A DNA stretch of 64,000 bases, taken from Gyromitra esculenta. Lineage: Eukaryota; Ascomycota; Pezizomycetes; Pezizales; Discinaceae. Both the position numbers and the translations under genes were made by a program. This document shows, piece by piece, positions 24,046 through 37,382 of this stretch. The notes under the pieces were generated by a model. That model was not told the origin of the DNA. It ran no database searches and saw only the letters and a program-made list of their open reading frames with translations. The first letter of the stretch is position 1; every line of letters starts with the position of its first letter. The stretch lies in contig JBCAML010000002.1 in assembly GCA_038503075.1 (NCBI GenBank), positions 1,054,001 to 1,118,000 on the forward strand, written 5' to 3'.

Positions 24046-24193
24046 GCAGCTAACAGTGAATTGAAATCTAGTGAAACACGCTGGCCTCAGTGCCGTAGAC
24101 GCAAGATTTATAGAGAAGTGCGGGGGAGGAGATATCGACGAAGGCTTGGATTCGACACAGCTCGATGGACCTCGATCAAACTGGCGCACTGGA

Positions 24194-24211
24194 GAAGCCG
24201 CGGGAAGCTTC
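24194..24211 (-). promoter_or_regulatory. heat shock element-like array of HSP104
   Basis: GAA at 24194-24196, then a contiguous GAAgcTTC at 24204-24211, spaced as 5-bp units with one gap. This fits a gapped HSF1 site and lies about 260 nt upstream of the HSP104 ATG. Confidence 0.5.
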
Positions 24212-24965
24212 GAGCGCTTCGCCGATCCCGCCTCGTTTAGGCAATTTGCTAACTACTCTGGGCCGCAGATTGCTGAGTCACGCGTCTGATGTCATGCCAG
24301 CGGCTTTCTCGGCGCGATGTGGTCGCAACGTCATATCTCGTGCTGTTGGATGGTTCCATATCGCGGTTCTGTATGGCTATTGGCAGAAATCCCCAACCAC
24401 CCTATCGCTCGCGCGCATAGCAAGAGTTTAAGCGCCGTGAACCTGGAATGGCTTTTAGTGACATGTGCCGGAAACTTTAATACCAAAATAGTAACATGAT
24501 CTGGAACCTCGACCCAACGTCACCTCAAAGTTCACTCCTCTACCTAATCAACATCTCCATTTCCAGATACGTGGCTGCAGAAACAACTCTGACTTGATTT
24601 GCTAACTAAGCGTATATATAATTACAGAAAAAATTGCCAGAGAGATGAAACTACCCTCCACCGATAAAACGAAGGTGAGTGGTAGGGATATCCCCCCCGA
24701 TGCGAAAGAGTGAAGTACAAAAGGTAAAATGAAGAAATGAATCCCGCTAATCGAAAAACCACAAACACCATCACGCAAAACCATCATAAAAAAAAGCGAC
24801 CGTGAGTTCTATAAGGGGAAAGAGAAGGAAAAGAGGACAAAAGACAAAAAATCAAACCAAAAAAATCACTGCGCCAATGCAGAGAATGCAGAAATCGTTT
24901 ACACTAAATCTTTCCCCCCAGCTCTCTCCTCATATCGTCCTCCTTCATAACAAAAGACCATCACT

Positions 24966-26978
24966 TTAATATCCAGTCGCTGTTGGCATCACCGAAGAAG
25001 CCGAGGTACTGGTGGACGGGGTGCTGGCAATCGCCTTGGCCTGGAAAGCAGGGAACTTATCAAGAGGGTTAATAGCAAAGACCATACCCTGCTGACAATG
25101 GGTTGCGAAGCCACAGTAGAACCAAAGCGGCTTAGTATCGTTGACGATAAACTCCTTCAAGATAAGACCATTGATATTATTGGGATTCATCTGGACACCA
25201 GTCTTGAAGCCATCGGGAATGGCCATGCAAGGAGAGTCGAACGAGGATTGAGTGACGGTGTGATTAGCAGCAAGGAAGTTAAACTGGACGACTTCACCAA
25301 CGGTAGCATTGACAGTCTGCGGATTATACCTCAACACCGGCTTAGGGTTTCCAGCGACGAGTCCACCGACAGTTACATAGTGGGTAGTACGGGCTGGTGC
25401 ATACGTAGTGGTGCTGGCCGGAGCGCTGGAGGTAGTAGGAGTGCTTGCAATCGCCTTTGCCTGGAAAGCAGGGAACTTATCAAGGGGGTTGATAGCGAAG
25501 ACCATTCCTTGTTCACAGTGGTTCGAGAACCCACAGTAGAACCAGAGTGGCTTAGAGTCGTTCACGATGAACTCCTTCAAGATAAGACCATTAATATTAT
25601 TGGGGTTCATCTGCACACCAGTCTTGAAACCTCCTGGGATCCCAACGCAAGGAGAGTCGAACGAAGACTGTGTGACAGTGTGGTTGGCAGCGAGGAAGTT
25701 AAACTGGACGACTTCACCAACTGCGGCATTGACGGTTTGGGGATTATATCTCAAGACTGGCTTCGGGTTTCCATCGACGAGCCCACCGACGGTGACGTAG
25801 TGGGTGATACGGGGTGGTGCATAGGTGGTGGTAGCAGCATATGAAGAGGCCGAATAGGTAGCAGCGTATGTAGTAGTTGCAGCGACAGAAGACATAGAGC
25901 TAGGCGCAACGAATGGAACCTTGAATGCCAATAAGCGGAAACTCTCAAGCGTCTTATCGCCAGTCTTCGGTGGGTTGACAGCGAAGACCATCCCAGCTTG
26001 ACAATGGGGCTTGGGGCCGGCTGTTTGTGCGCAGTAGAACCATGCTGGCTTATCGTCCTTGATAACGAATGTGTTGGATACAAGGCCAAGAATGTTTGCC
26101 TACAAATCAGAATGTTAATAAAGTCCTACTGATAGTACAGATGGATCAATGATACTGACCTTATTTGGTCTGAACCCGGTATTGAATCCGCCGCCAGCTT
26201 TCGGGATACAAGGAGTGCTGAAATCCGCCTGTGTAGCGGTATGGTTGTTTGCAAGGAACTGGAACTGAACAACATCGCCAACATCGCCATCAACATATTC
26301 AGGGTCATATCTGAGGATTGGTGTTCCTCCAGTAACATTGCCTCCAAGACCACCAACTTTAACGACGTGGGTCTTAGAAGGGGTGTAGGTAGAGTAAGTG
26401 GGTGTGTATGCGATATACGGCGTCGCAGTCTCAGTTACAGTCGAGACCACTGTTGTGGTACCAGACGGAGCCCAGATTTGGTGCTCGTAGAAGGTGATAT
26501 CGATATTGACAAAAACAATAACCTCGACGTCTCTCACGCAGTCATCACAAGTAATTTCCTCGTAAGCCATAGCATAGGCAGTTGCGCAAGGAACTTCGTA
26601 CTAATCCAAAAACAAACTTATTAGCAAAATCTTCGCTAGAAAAACACCTAATCACGAGAGAGAGAAACTTGCAGTAACCCAGGTAGGCTCATACACAGTC
26701 CATACACTAGTCTGATGCGGCGGAGTATAAACTCCCGAAGTCGAAGCGTGGAAAGAAGTTGTCTTGATACTTTTCGTCACACTTGTGACTATTTGGTCTG
26801 GAACAGTGACTGGAACCGGTGCGCAATCGCTACATGGATACCATTGAGTCGGCACAAACGCTGTGGTCGAATCGTAATTTCGGGGAACAGGAGTGACGGC
26901 CGCTCCATTGACTGGGACTGCAGATACAAGCAAAGGGAGTGATCCTATTGCCAGTATGGTAAGGTCGGTGAGACGCAT
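24966..26978 (-). CDS. secreted protein with three cupredoxin domains
   Basis: Extracellular Ser/Thr-rich protein of 624 aa; exons 26978-26679, 26600-26160 and 26099-24966 on the minus strand. Signal peptide (LTILAIGSLPLLVSAVP), a Pro/Thr-rich N-terminal part with Cys pairs (YPCSDC, ITCDDCV), then three plastocyanin-like domains. Each keeps the type-1 copper pattern: a His in NHT(V/A)TQ, and Cys, His and Met in FYC...HC.(Q)GM. Domains 2 and 3 are nearly identical copies of 140 residues; domain 1 is diverged. Domains are separated by Ser/Thr/Ala/Tyr linkers, and the C-terminus lacks an obvious GPI anchor. The first exon junction is the least certain: I used the GTTACT donor after TGG because the phase must be zero; upstream GTGTAT or GTATGG are alternatives. 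Likely cell-surface copper binding or redox; role not shown. Confidence 0.85.
25021..25860 (-). repeat. tandem 420-bp duplication inside cupredoxin gene
   Basis: Bases 25021-25440 align with 25441-25860 at an exact offset of 420 bp with no gaps seen; each unit encodes one cupredoxin domain plus linker. Differences are scattered substitutions, many synonymous. Confidence 0.92.
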
Positions 26979-29900
26979 CTTGATGGATCAAACAATACCA
27001 GGGAGTGATATCGGATGATTTAGTTGGCTTGATAGTCTCTATGCAATGTGAGGAAATGAAACAAAAGGCGAAATGAAAAAACCCGAAAGTGAAATGAAAA
27101 GAAAGGAAGCACGAAGAGGAGAGGAGATGTCTATATGGCTCTGGGAGTAGTAACTGCCAGATAGAGTCGGATGGTGAGAGGTGAAGAAATCGAAATATGT
27201 CGGCCATGCTGGACCTTATTTATCTTTTCTACTTCTCTAGAATCGCTCTATTGAAAATCGCTAATCTATGGCACAGCAAATGCCTGCTGGCTGGAAAGTA
27301 CCCAAGAAAGACAGCACGGACGATAAGCACGCGCTAAACGTACTTCTTACTGTATGCACAACGCAAATATTTACTGGCGAAAGCAAAACAAGAATTTAGT
27401 CACCGAGGCTATGTAGTACCATAATTGGGATACTGTGCAGGGAGAGTATCGTTGGTAATGATTCAAGGCAGCGTGTATTAGAAAGTTCTATCCGATTACC
27501 TATTCCTATTCTAGGCTTATTTGCTGCAGTGGCTGGGGCGGTTGTTGTGTTTTAGGATGGATTTATGGAGGGGCTTTGTCCCAAAGCGGCTAATTTACGG
27601 GCGATTAGTATACAAGCGACACAAATATAGAGCTTATTTATCGAAAAGCTTATTTATCCCTGCACGGGACGGGGACCTGGGACGGGACAAGAATTATGCA
27701 TCTTGATGATCAAGCAACCTCCCCCAGCCTTGTGCTCGCTGTCCAAAGCTCCACGTTTTTTTTACAATCTGTTGCTCAACCTACCGGTAAGCGTGACCAT
27801 TAAAGCAAATCCGACAGCTACATGTATCTTCGATACCAAGAGAAATTGAGTTCCTCCCAACAGGTCCACGATAGCTGCACATGCCACCTCCATCGGGCCA
27901 AAAATCAAAAATAGCTCGGCCACCTCCCAAGGAATGCAAATACATGCACGATAAAACGATATGTTGAACTTAGCTATGTCGCTGTTTGTTCCTCCGCGAT
28001 TTCCAACTTCCAAGCACCAGGTTCGAGGCTCCACGATGGTTCATGCTGGAGTACTCTAATATGTGTTCGAGCTTGTGCGTCTGAAACTACATTCCAGTCT
28101 TCTAGGCGGTCAGCAAAAACGTGAGATTTTGCCTTAAGGCAGCGATCTGTAGATGCTGAAATCGGTAATACACTACTCTAGATCAGCCATACTGACCTTC
28201 GATTGTTATGAATATTGAATTTAAGTGATACATGTAGTTACAATGCGCACAGCTATGGTGGTCATGATATTATTATTGCACCAAGCAATGAGCTCTGTAC
28301 AGTTAACATCTCCAACTTCTAAGTTAATCTAACAGCTCCCAGAGCTGAGATTAATTTTCTATTCGCTCCCGTGTCTCTGACCAACGGGCCGGGCCGAACT
28401 ATCAAATAAGCTATAACTCTTTAAATTGAAAAAAGCATTCGGACCCCACTAGAAAGGGCTGAGGCACAGATATTGAGAGGCCTCATGTCTTACTTTATAT
28501 GGAGTGCCTAACAGCTCAATTTTGTGTCTCCCTGTGTCATTGGGATGGTATACATATACTGCACTTGCAATTAACGCACCCCGGTGTCGATCATCCGAAA
28601 ATTGACACCGGGAAGTGCTGCGCCACGAAAATATTCCAAATTCACCAAGAGCCACATGTTATCCTAGAACCTAAAAACAAAAGCGACTAGGATTTTAGCG
28701 ATGCAGTAGCGCTATTCGAACAATAGTATGTGTGTTAGTAGATATAGACATTATCTATTTCGCTACACTGCTCAGCCACCTCGTCAAGTCTTGGCCAGAG
28801 CTTATCCTCGCAAAAACTACAAATCAAAGAACGTCTTAGGTTCGATCACCATTTCTAGAAGCACCAAAGACGGTTTACTAAGGCCAGTGCAGTAACCAAG
28901 ACTTCGTGGCAACTCTCAAAAATAATATTCATGTTCTCTATGGAAAATCCGAGCTATTGGATTAACTACATAGACGCTCGACCTCTCACTCGCTAACTCC
29001 AGCACCACCAATAAATCCGAAATCAAGCCAAGGCAGAAACTATGGGTTTGGTTTGCTATCGTGTCAATATGCTTATTGATCACTATCTTTTAGTGATAGT
29101 AGCTTTTTGATACATCACCTGACCCGAATAAGACGAATGATAGGAACTTGGATTCTGGGCGCCACTAATTGATACCACGAGACCAAGTGTGAAAAGTCTG
29201 AATTGAAACTCGCCAAAGGATTTAGTTTCATACATTTACTTTTCTTGAATCGAGGGTTCCTATTTTAAGTCCATAAATGGCTACTGCATGATTCCATTTA
29301 TTCCCATATTCACCGGATGCGTGACCCATCTTGTGGATGTCTTTTCCTGCAAAAAACATTAAAAATACTAAAAACATTATCAGATCTACTATTCAGTCAC
29401 CCTATTAAGGTAAGCACCGTCATAAACTCATATGCACTGAAGCTCCGATCTTTTGCGTGATGGAATGAAGCAGCTCGAGTTCTTGGGGGCCTTGGTGGAT
29501 GTGTTTCTCCACAACTGCAATAGTCCAGCTATGACACGTACATACGTATGTCTGTCGGCATATGCCCATAAGCCAACACATGGCTTCTTGAGAAACTTGG
29601 CCTCCATGCTTACCCGTTCCCCCCGATAAGTACTTTCTGATTACCTTCCTCTTATTGATTTTTTATGTTCTCTCCTTCAGTATTACTAAACCGATTAAAG
29701 GAGTAACATATAATATACCTATCAACATTTCCTAGGTATAAATATAGAAGGTTAAGTCTCACTACTTTCCCATATACACGGATTAGTCCATTTTTGCTAG
29801 TCGCTTTAAATCGCGTAGAATACAACGGCTGTCCAAACAGGCTCCACATACACAACACTCCCAGACCCAACTACCTCACCTGAACTCTTTCTTCCTATCC

Positions 29901-32640
29901 TACGGCTACCTCAGCCAACTAGAATATCAATTCCAGTTCTACCACTAAAACCGAAGGAACTATAAGGTACATGTCCCTTCATCCTTTCTTAAGTCAGAAT
30001 CCAAACAATACAGGATTTAGAGTTATACAGCGTCAGCTAATATCTAAACGAGAAACGAGATATCCTAAGAGAAGAAATACATTAAGAGAGAGGTACGCCA
30101 CGTCAAGTCATTGGAGCTGAAGGGAATGGAAAATGGAAGTACGAGGGGTACCGGAAATTAAAGTAATGCACATTTTGGTGTCACAACACCCAAACAACAC
30201 ATAAAAATCGCATTTTACATCACCCTAAAACCCAATATAAACACATAATTTGATGACGGAGTTGATTGGCCATGCTATGGAATAAAGTACCTGGCTTTAC
30301 CGTATGAAAAGGTGCATATCAAGTGAAGGCTAGCATAAAGTCATCAACTCACTGCCCAAAAGTGCCATAATCATAACCGAAAACAAGTCTTAGTTTATTA
30401 GCTTTTTTAGTTAGGTTTAATTCTTTGTAGTCTAATATGTTATGATAATTTTTGTCCTATTAGCTAATCTTGTGGCTGTTGATACTCGAGGAGGTATTTG
30501 AAATTTGCATCATTTTCCAGCAGCCTTCGTATGGAAGAAGTGGCAAGCTACATTAAGTCGTATTTTGCCGGACATGTATATATTTATTTACATACAAATA
30601 CTTTTTTCCTAGCCAGGGTACTCAAATAATAAATAAATGTCTAAAATCTTGTCTTCACGGTCTTCGGGCTGCATGCAGGTATGAAAACTCCTTTCCTTCG
30701 AGTCGCTCCGACGAGTGATATTTCATGAATATAGAACATCACTATAATTATTAGACCCTCCATCGCCCCTTAAGAAGTCCAATTACAGTTCATCTTAGAC
30801 TATACCCCTCCCATACCAACTAATAGGTGGCTCAGCAAAAGTCTACCCTACGTTACAGCTTCTGTGGCCTGTGACGCGCCAAGACTAACTACCGACATCA
30901 ATATCCGTATGGCTCACGATTATAATTCCCACACGGCGATTATACCGAGAAACTTTACTCAGCCTATAACTAAAATCCTTCTTGACAGCCCTCGGTTGAC
31001 AATTAGCCTCCAGACTAGTAGGTTAGGAATTAAAAGGTGATGGTTGTCAGATTTAACACCTGTATCCATCCTTCCATCCTCATCCTTCTAGAAGCCTTTG
31101 TCCCACTTAACAATACTTTGGCTATGGTCTTTTTGGTGTTTATTTTAATAAACACCTAAGCCTATGTTCAAAATTAGGGCCAATGGGCTTCGGGGATTAC
31201 CAAGTTCATGGAGACACCCATACTCATACTCCAACTTCTCACCTATCCTTCCTCTCTAAGGATTGTTGCTCCAGTGATTTGCGACCCCCTCAATTTAGAT
31301 GTACGAAGAGCAACTCCTACGCCAACTAGATAACAAAATACGTTTTCAGTATACCTGCTCTCTTGGGCCTACATGTTACACAACTGCACAGATAGAGGTA
31401 ATATAATAACTCCCGAGAACCTAAAATGGCCAAGCCCGGCTCCTCGAAAAAAACCTCCCCCCTGTTAGCGCTTCCTCCAGATCCCTCATCTAATAGAACG
31501 ATATTCCCGCACGCACGTACCAAGCAAAGGTCCGTTCGGGCTCTTTTTTTTTTCCAACGAAGACGGCCCGAACAAGCCTTCCCCTAGGCCCTTGGCAATA
31601 TCTACTGGTCGGCGAAATACCTACGCCCCATTACTCAACAAGCTCAAGCCATTTTTCTCTGTGGAACAGATACACACAGGAATTCTCCACCGGATTCTTC
31701 CCTCTCCCAAATTGTTGTAGTTGCCCTTTGCGTTCATCGTAGTGTAACCAACTCCAGAGTTCAGAAAGCTATTCCACTAGTAGCTTATGCATCCCCCCCT
31801 CCGGCGACTCCCCATAGTAATATCACTCTATGCTCGATGACGATCATGATCACTATTAACAGATCCTCTCAAAGTCGCAAAAATCTTCACATTCCCTTAA
31901 TTCTATTGGTTGAAATTAACTTAGCTACTCGGGACCTTTTACCCTTGAAACACGTCCATTAATCATACCATTACAAGTATGATGACAAATACTCTAGCTA
32001 AAATACAGCCCAATTCAATGATTACAATCAACTTTTGCTTCGGGGAGGGGGGAGGGGGGAGCTGAAGAGTTAACCCTAACTTGGGAGACTAGCTATTCTA
32101 CGTGTATGATTAAACGGGGCGCCCATAGCTTTTGAGAGGGGGGGAGGGAAACTCCTGTGGCTCATTACGGCCAAATCCGGTCGGCTCCACATTAAATTGG
32201 ACAACGATTGTGATCGATAAGAAAACCCTCAGCTCAGTTATTTCTTCCGGGACTTCCAGTCTGGAAGTTCCGAACGAACTAAAAAATAAAAAAAGTAATC
32301 GATGATTATCATTCCAATATATTTTTTTTAAAAAAAAGGGAGAGAGAAAAGCCGTACGCGTAGGGACGTGGATAGGGCCATATTGTATCTACATGTAGCT
32401 AGTAAACTAACCAGAATATACAAAGCAAAGTCGCATTCACGCACTACCGTTGATCGTTTCCTGTTATATATATGTGGTATGAGAACTACATGTACATATA
32501 GTAATATAGGAAACACATGTATACATGTTCCACGCAGGGGATTTTTAAAAATAAATAAGTAAATAAAATGCAGATCTCTCTGCCCTACCGGTCCGTACGT
32601 ATACGTATGCCCTCCCAAAATAAACATGTTTATCTAAAAA

Positions 32641-32916
32641 TCACCCGAGCCCATTCCCAAGATAACCCCTAACCACCGTCACCAGCTCCTCCAATTTGCA
32701 ACTCGCGTGAAAAGGCTGTTCCCTATCTACTATAAAGATCTTCCCGGGGAATTCAAGCTGAAGCTGGAGACGGACTGGCCACAATATCCGGAGAGGGTTT
32801 ATCGGAAGGAAATCCGGGACTGCATGCACCAATAGGAGGAGAGGGAAGACAGGCGGAGACTCTGGATGATACGACGTTGCAAATACGAGAGCAGTGATTG
32901 GATAGCTAGAGGCCAT
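32641..32916 (-). CDS. possible small ORF, unrecognised
   Basis: ATG-to-stop ORF of 91 codons within the gene-poor region. Its translation is rich in Leu, Pro and Val with a hydrophobic stretch (VFPLLLLVHAVPDFLP) and no family I recognise. There is no splice or promoter support. It could be chance or a fragment. Confidence 0.2.
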   Translation of the reverse strand: MASSYPITALVFATSYHPESPPVFPLLLLVHAVPDFLPINPLRILWPVRLQLQLEFPGKIFIVDREQPFHASCKLEELVTVVRGYLGNGLG

Positions 32917-34661
32917 AGCGAAATAGGTGGACTCTTACCACTTTGAGGGGGTAATTTAGCGTGAAGCATTGATCACATGTCGTAATTTTGTGAACGATTG
33001 AGTCAGCTGTCAGATATTGGTGGGGGGATGTTCCACAGAGAGCTCCGAGGGGAGTCTACGGATTGTATGTCTGCTATGTGCGTATGCACAATACTGTTCG
33101 GTAGATGTGCTGGTGAACCGTAGGGCCGGCAGGTAAGTACGTTTAGTTGGGGATAATCAACTACCTCGACACCCACGCCTTGGCCACATAAAATCTAGAA
33201 GTAGAGAAGAAGAAAAGCATACAGCTTCCTAGCCTCCACCAAATTTGATTCAACCGAGAGGCTAAATAAGCTAGAGAGAAAGAAAAATATTTCCCTAGAT
33301 CTAGGTAGTGGCGCATGCGAAATGGACGATTCGAAGAAGGTAAAGCCGGAATGAAAAACATGGCGTTCTCGATCATCAGTCTACCGATGCGCGTGGTAAT
33401 TCCGGGTAGATATTCTGGCTCCGCGAACCTCCGTTCTATCCTATTCTTTTCTTTTCTTTTTCTCTCCCTGTGGTAGATATCATATAATATATAACAAAAA
33501 CTCATACTTCCATCCGCTCATTGGTGAAAGTTGATCTCAGAGCTTTATATTTCCAAAGTCGTTTCATCGGATCTTTGATACATCCTTTTCTTTCTTTTTG
33601 GGGGGGAGTTTTTTTCGTTGGGCTAGTCAGAAATAGAATTGGCATATATCGAACACCGCGTGTCTTCTTCAAGTGCAACACTGCATAGAAGATGATAGTA
33701 CATGTATTTTAAAGTCAGTTAGCTTATTTTTCTATCACTATAAACTCTCAGAAGCGATGTCTCTATTCACACCTACAATCGAGCAACCCGTGAAAATGTG
33801 ACCTCAGAACTGTGAGGTTAGATTTATTCCGAGATATAAGCTTCTCCGACGATGAGAGGGTTTGGAAAGGATACCAGTTCGCTAATACCAAACGACTCAG
33901 TCGAACCCTAGAGACTTGAAGTAACTTTTGTCCAAATATCGAGCGAGTGACCGTCAGTGACCAAGGTTCTCAAAGTCTTTTTCTCGGGGTATAGAGTGCT
34001 AGAGCTCTAAACCCATTGAGGGAAACTACCATGTATCAGAACTTCCAAGACTTTGCGGGAAAATATTGACCCCACAAAACAGGTGTTTTTTTCCAGTGGC
34101 ATTTTGAACTCAACAAAGTGCTCATGCAATGTTGGTTATCGTTTTAGGACTAGCACTCTCTTTACATTTCCTTCAAAAACCATCACTTCAAGTGTTATCA
34201 TCCCTGATTGATTGCGTATGGTTATCAACACCGGTTGAGAGTCCATTGACAACTTATGTCTTCCAAAGGGAATAAATATTCTCGCCTTTGGTATCCCCAG
34301 TGCCACTACAAACCTTTCTTTTGCTTCATACAATTATATATATTCACCGATATTCCTGCAGCGTTAGAATCCCACCCTTGTCTGTCATAATTTGCTTTTT
34401 TTCTCCTCTCTTTCCTTTACAAAGTATGTTTTTTTGCCATGTAGCCGGCGACGAGTTCAGCCGAGATCACCATCCACCGGAAAAATTTTCGAGGCCCTTT
34501 TCAGATCATCCGGCAGCCCCATATTTTATTTATTCTATTTGATACTAAGGCGTCGAGCCGAGGCTAGTTTAAATAATGATCTAGGGGAGCAAAGATACTT
34601 TTGAGAAACCCCTGTAGTGTACTTTATTACATTCATGGCCAATCGGCGAATCGGTCAGTTG

Positions 34662-34693
34662 GTGAGTCGGTGAGTCGGTGAGTCGGTGAGTCG
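34662..34693. repeat. (GTGAGTCG)4 octanucleotide tandem repeat
   Basis: Four exact 8-bp units, flanked by degenerate copies (GGTCAGTTG before, GGGATTCGG after). Confidence 0.9.
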
Positions 34694-37382
34694 GGATTCG
34701 GCATCTAGAAAGCTATTCCCAACTCCGATTCAGGGTCCTTCCCATATCGTGGCTATCTGCAACGTAGCCGTTCTTGACACGATGGGAGGGATGACGATAC
34801 GGGTTGATCCATGGGACGGAGCTGTTGTTGTTGGGGGCGGGGAGGGGTGGGTGGGTGTTTGAAACGGTGCCTGAACAGATCCAGGGTTGTCTATGGTAAT
34901 TCGTAGTGTGGAGGAATTTTGAAAAAAAGGAATAAAAAAGCTCTGTTGTTGAAGTTGTCACACAGCATACATAGCATCCAAGGAGGATATGAATTCGAGC
35001 ATTAGGCCGGGAGATGTCGTTGGTGATGGTTGAAGAATGTTTCACTGAAGAGGACCGTGCACAGATAAAATCCGGGGACAGTCCGGACATCTTTACCGTT
35101 AAAACCCCCCACGAGGTGGCAGGCCTCTTGCCTTCTGGCTGCATTATGGCCCTGAGGAGAGGTGAGGTTTGCTAGCCACGGACCCACCTCTCCCTGGTGT
35201 TTCATTGCGTTGGGTTGAGGACGGTGGTGTCTGGTTCTGTCTGCCTGTCTGCGTGTTCGGATTAGGCCGAGAGAGCATGTGAACTGGAGGGGAGTGGAGA
35301 GGAGAGTAAGATTCAGTCTCACTGTGCCTTTACGGCACCCACGGCAGATGAAACCTGCTATAAGAAGGAAAGGGAGAAGCACTGTACGTAAGTGATCGCC
35401 TTGGGATGGAGGCAGAGAGACAGGCAGACAAACAAACATACGACGCAGAGTAGGGGACAGGGCTGATGTAGGGCTTAAGTCAAGCCCGTACACTAGCCTC
35501 TCGTCCTTACACTCTGATACATCTTCCCTTTGCCACTGTCAAATACACGCAGGGATGGAAGCACGCAACCAAGCATACAGCATACACAGCGCATCTCTAT
35601 GTCGCTTGCGGTTGAGATTACCCAAGGACCATATCCAGCAGCTCTTGAAACCTCGGTTGCTACGGAATCTGAATCCAAGTCTCTCCTGCGGTGCCAATTT
35701 CCCCAACCACGTCTCAATGGCCAAGTCACCATCAGACAAACCACCATCCCCGTTATTCCCGTTATACTTGGCGAGTGATCGGACGTGAAGTTACACACGA
35801 ATGCGTCCTAGTTCGGGGTTATCAAATAGGGTGCTCCGAAAACAGTACGGGGGAAGATAAGTGGCTGAACACTACATATGCAAAAAAATAAAATAAAAAG
35901 AGATAAGAAATAAAGAGAAACCCTTTCGCATCGGGTAACAATATCCATAGTAATGTACATCCACGTACATTTAATATAGGCTTCAATTTGACTAAACTCA
36001 AAATTCATCCGCAACCCCCTTCGGGTACTCAAGCGCGGAGGATCAATCCAAGGATCTGACTTGGTTCGGGAAAGTAGAGCGGGAAAGCAAAGATGCGAGA
36101 CGCCAACTAGGATATTCGGTTGCGGAGTATACTTCGCCCGGGCCCAGATATTGCGATGGAAAAAGCTTGGAGGGACCCAGTAAAATACATAGTTCGTCTC
36201 ATCATCGCACGATCACCCCCGAAGACCGAAATCATGAAATGTCACTCTGTAGCTTTCCCGCCTATGAACCAAGCTTGCTGCTAGTGCCAACCTCTCAATT
36301 TAAACTGAAGCATTTTAAACATATTATAACACTCAACTCCCCCTTCATCCCTTCCCAGCCCCAGCCCCAGCCCAGCCCACCCCTACCCTACCCCCTAACA
36401 CCAAAACAACCCTTCTCCTTGAATGTAAAAAATAAACCCCGCACTCCAAAAAGCAAACTTATATAGTTCAAGTTACCAACTAAACTGTGATAAATCTTTT
36501 TTCGTTGCTCATAGCTCTCAGTCCAATCAATCAATCAAAGAAATAGAAATCAGAAAACCCCACACCCCAGCTAATATGAAAAGAAAAGATTTGGAGAAGA
36601 GAGAATAAATAAGCAAGACTTGCCCACCCCTTGAGAAAATAATAGCCCCACCTCTCGCCAACCCCATCCGAAAAAAAGTGATAATATCTAAAAATACAGC
36701 GATTGATGATATTGGAAACGATAAACACCAAAGGTAAAATAAATAGTAAAAATAAACGATACAAAAAAAGAAAAAACCTAGCCTACATCGTGAGGATGCA
36801 TTATGTCAGTTAGTTTGCCGTTTTTGTTGATGCGAAATAAATAGATAAAATGTCGGAAAGCCCCCCCCCCAAAAATAAGAACGCGGCAGAAAAAACGAAT
36901 TATTAAGGGAAAAAAAAGATACAACCTCCACTTATTTACAAGGATATGACGGAGTGATAATATAACACCTTTGTCCAAATGTCCACCAGGACGTCCTTTC
37001 AGAGACAAGAAAAAACCATTTTTCCTGAACACCTAGGATCTTTCATCTTGCCAGAGAATTTATGAAAAAAAAAATTATGAAAGAAAGTACTAAAAAAAAA
37101 AAGCCAAGCATCAACATGGACAAAAAAATCAGGGAAAGAAACAAGATACATAAATACGGGGGCAACAGCCTTCCTCACACCCCCCTCCCCGAGCCCCTCC
37201 AAAGTCAAGAATTTAAACCAAAATATAATAATATAAGTAAAAGTGAGACAAAAGACAATGTAGCCAACCCGCTCCAGACACTTCACCTCCCACGCCACAC
37301 ATCGTCAGACATAAACCCCCAGGTTCAACCAAAAGTGTAATTTTTGCTGCATTTGACTCTGTCACATGACTCCCGGTGATAG

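Larger units (their letters stand above)
23934..24965. other. intergenic, HSP104 promoter and cupredoxin-gene 3' flank
   Basis: Contains the HSP104 leader, a TATA-like box and a heat-shock-element-like array, then the A-rich 3' flank of the cupredoxin gene. No gene seen. Confidence 0.7.
26979..37382. other. gene-poor region of about 10.4 kb
   Basis: No convincing gene, RNA or intact transposon. The DNA is AT-rich with G- and A-tracts (32042, 32140, 36860, 37066). TACATGTA octamers occur at 27819, 28229, 32390, 32487 and 33699. ORFs are short, mostly start without ATG, and show no family resemblance. Some peptides near 27762-28034 and 28449-28655 (-) look fairly protein-like but lack ATG starts, so decayed genes are possible. 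A 32-bp octamer repeat lies at 34662. Confidence 0.55.

Noticed and set aside
25098..25844. 248-codon plus-strand ORF
   Set aside because: Antisense shadow of the cupredoxin gene; its length reflects the tandem duplication.
32249..32273. Imperfect hairpin GGGACTTCCAG/TGGAAGTTCC
   Set aside because: One mismatch and a 3-nt loop; not distinguishable from chance in this AT-rich region.
35002..35493. 163-codon minus-strand ORF
   Set aside because: No ordered composition, no domain, and overlapping ORFs in several frames suggest chance.
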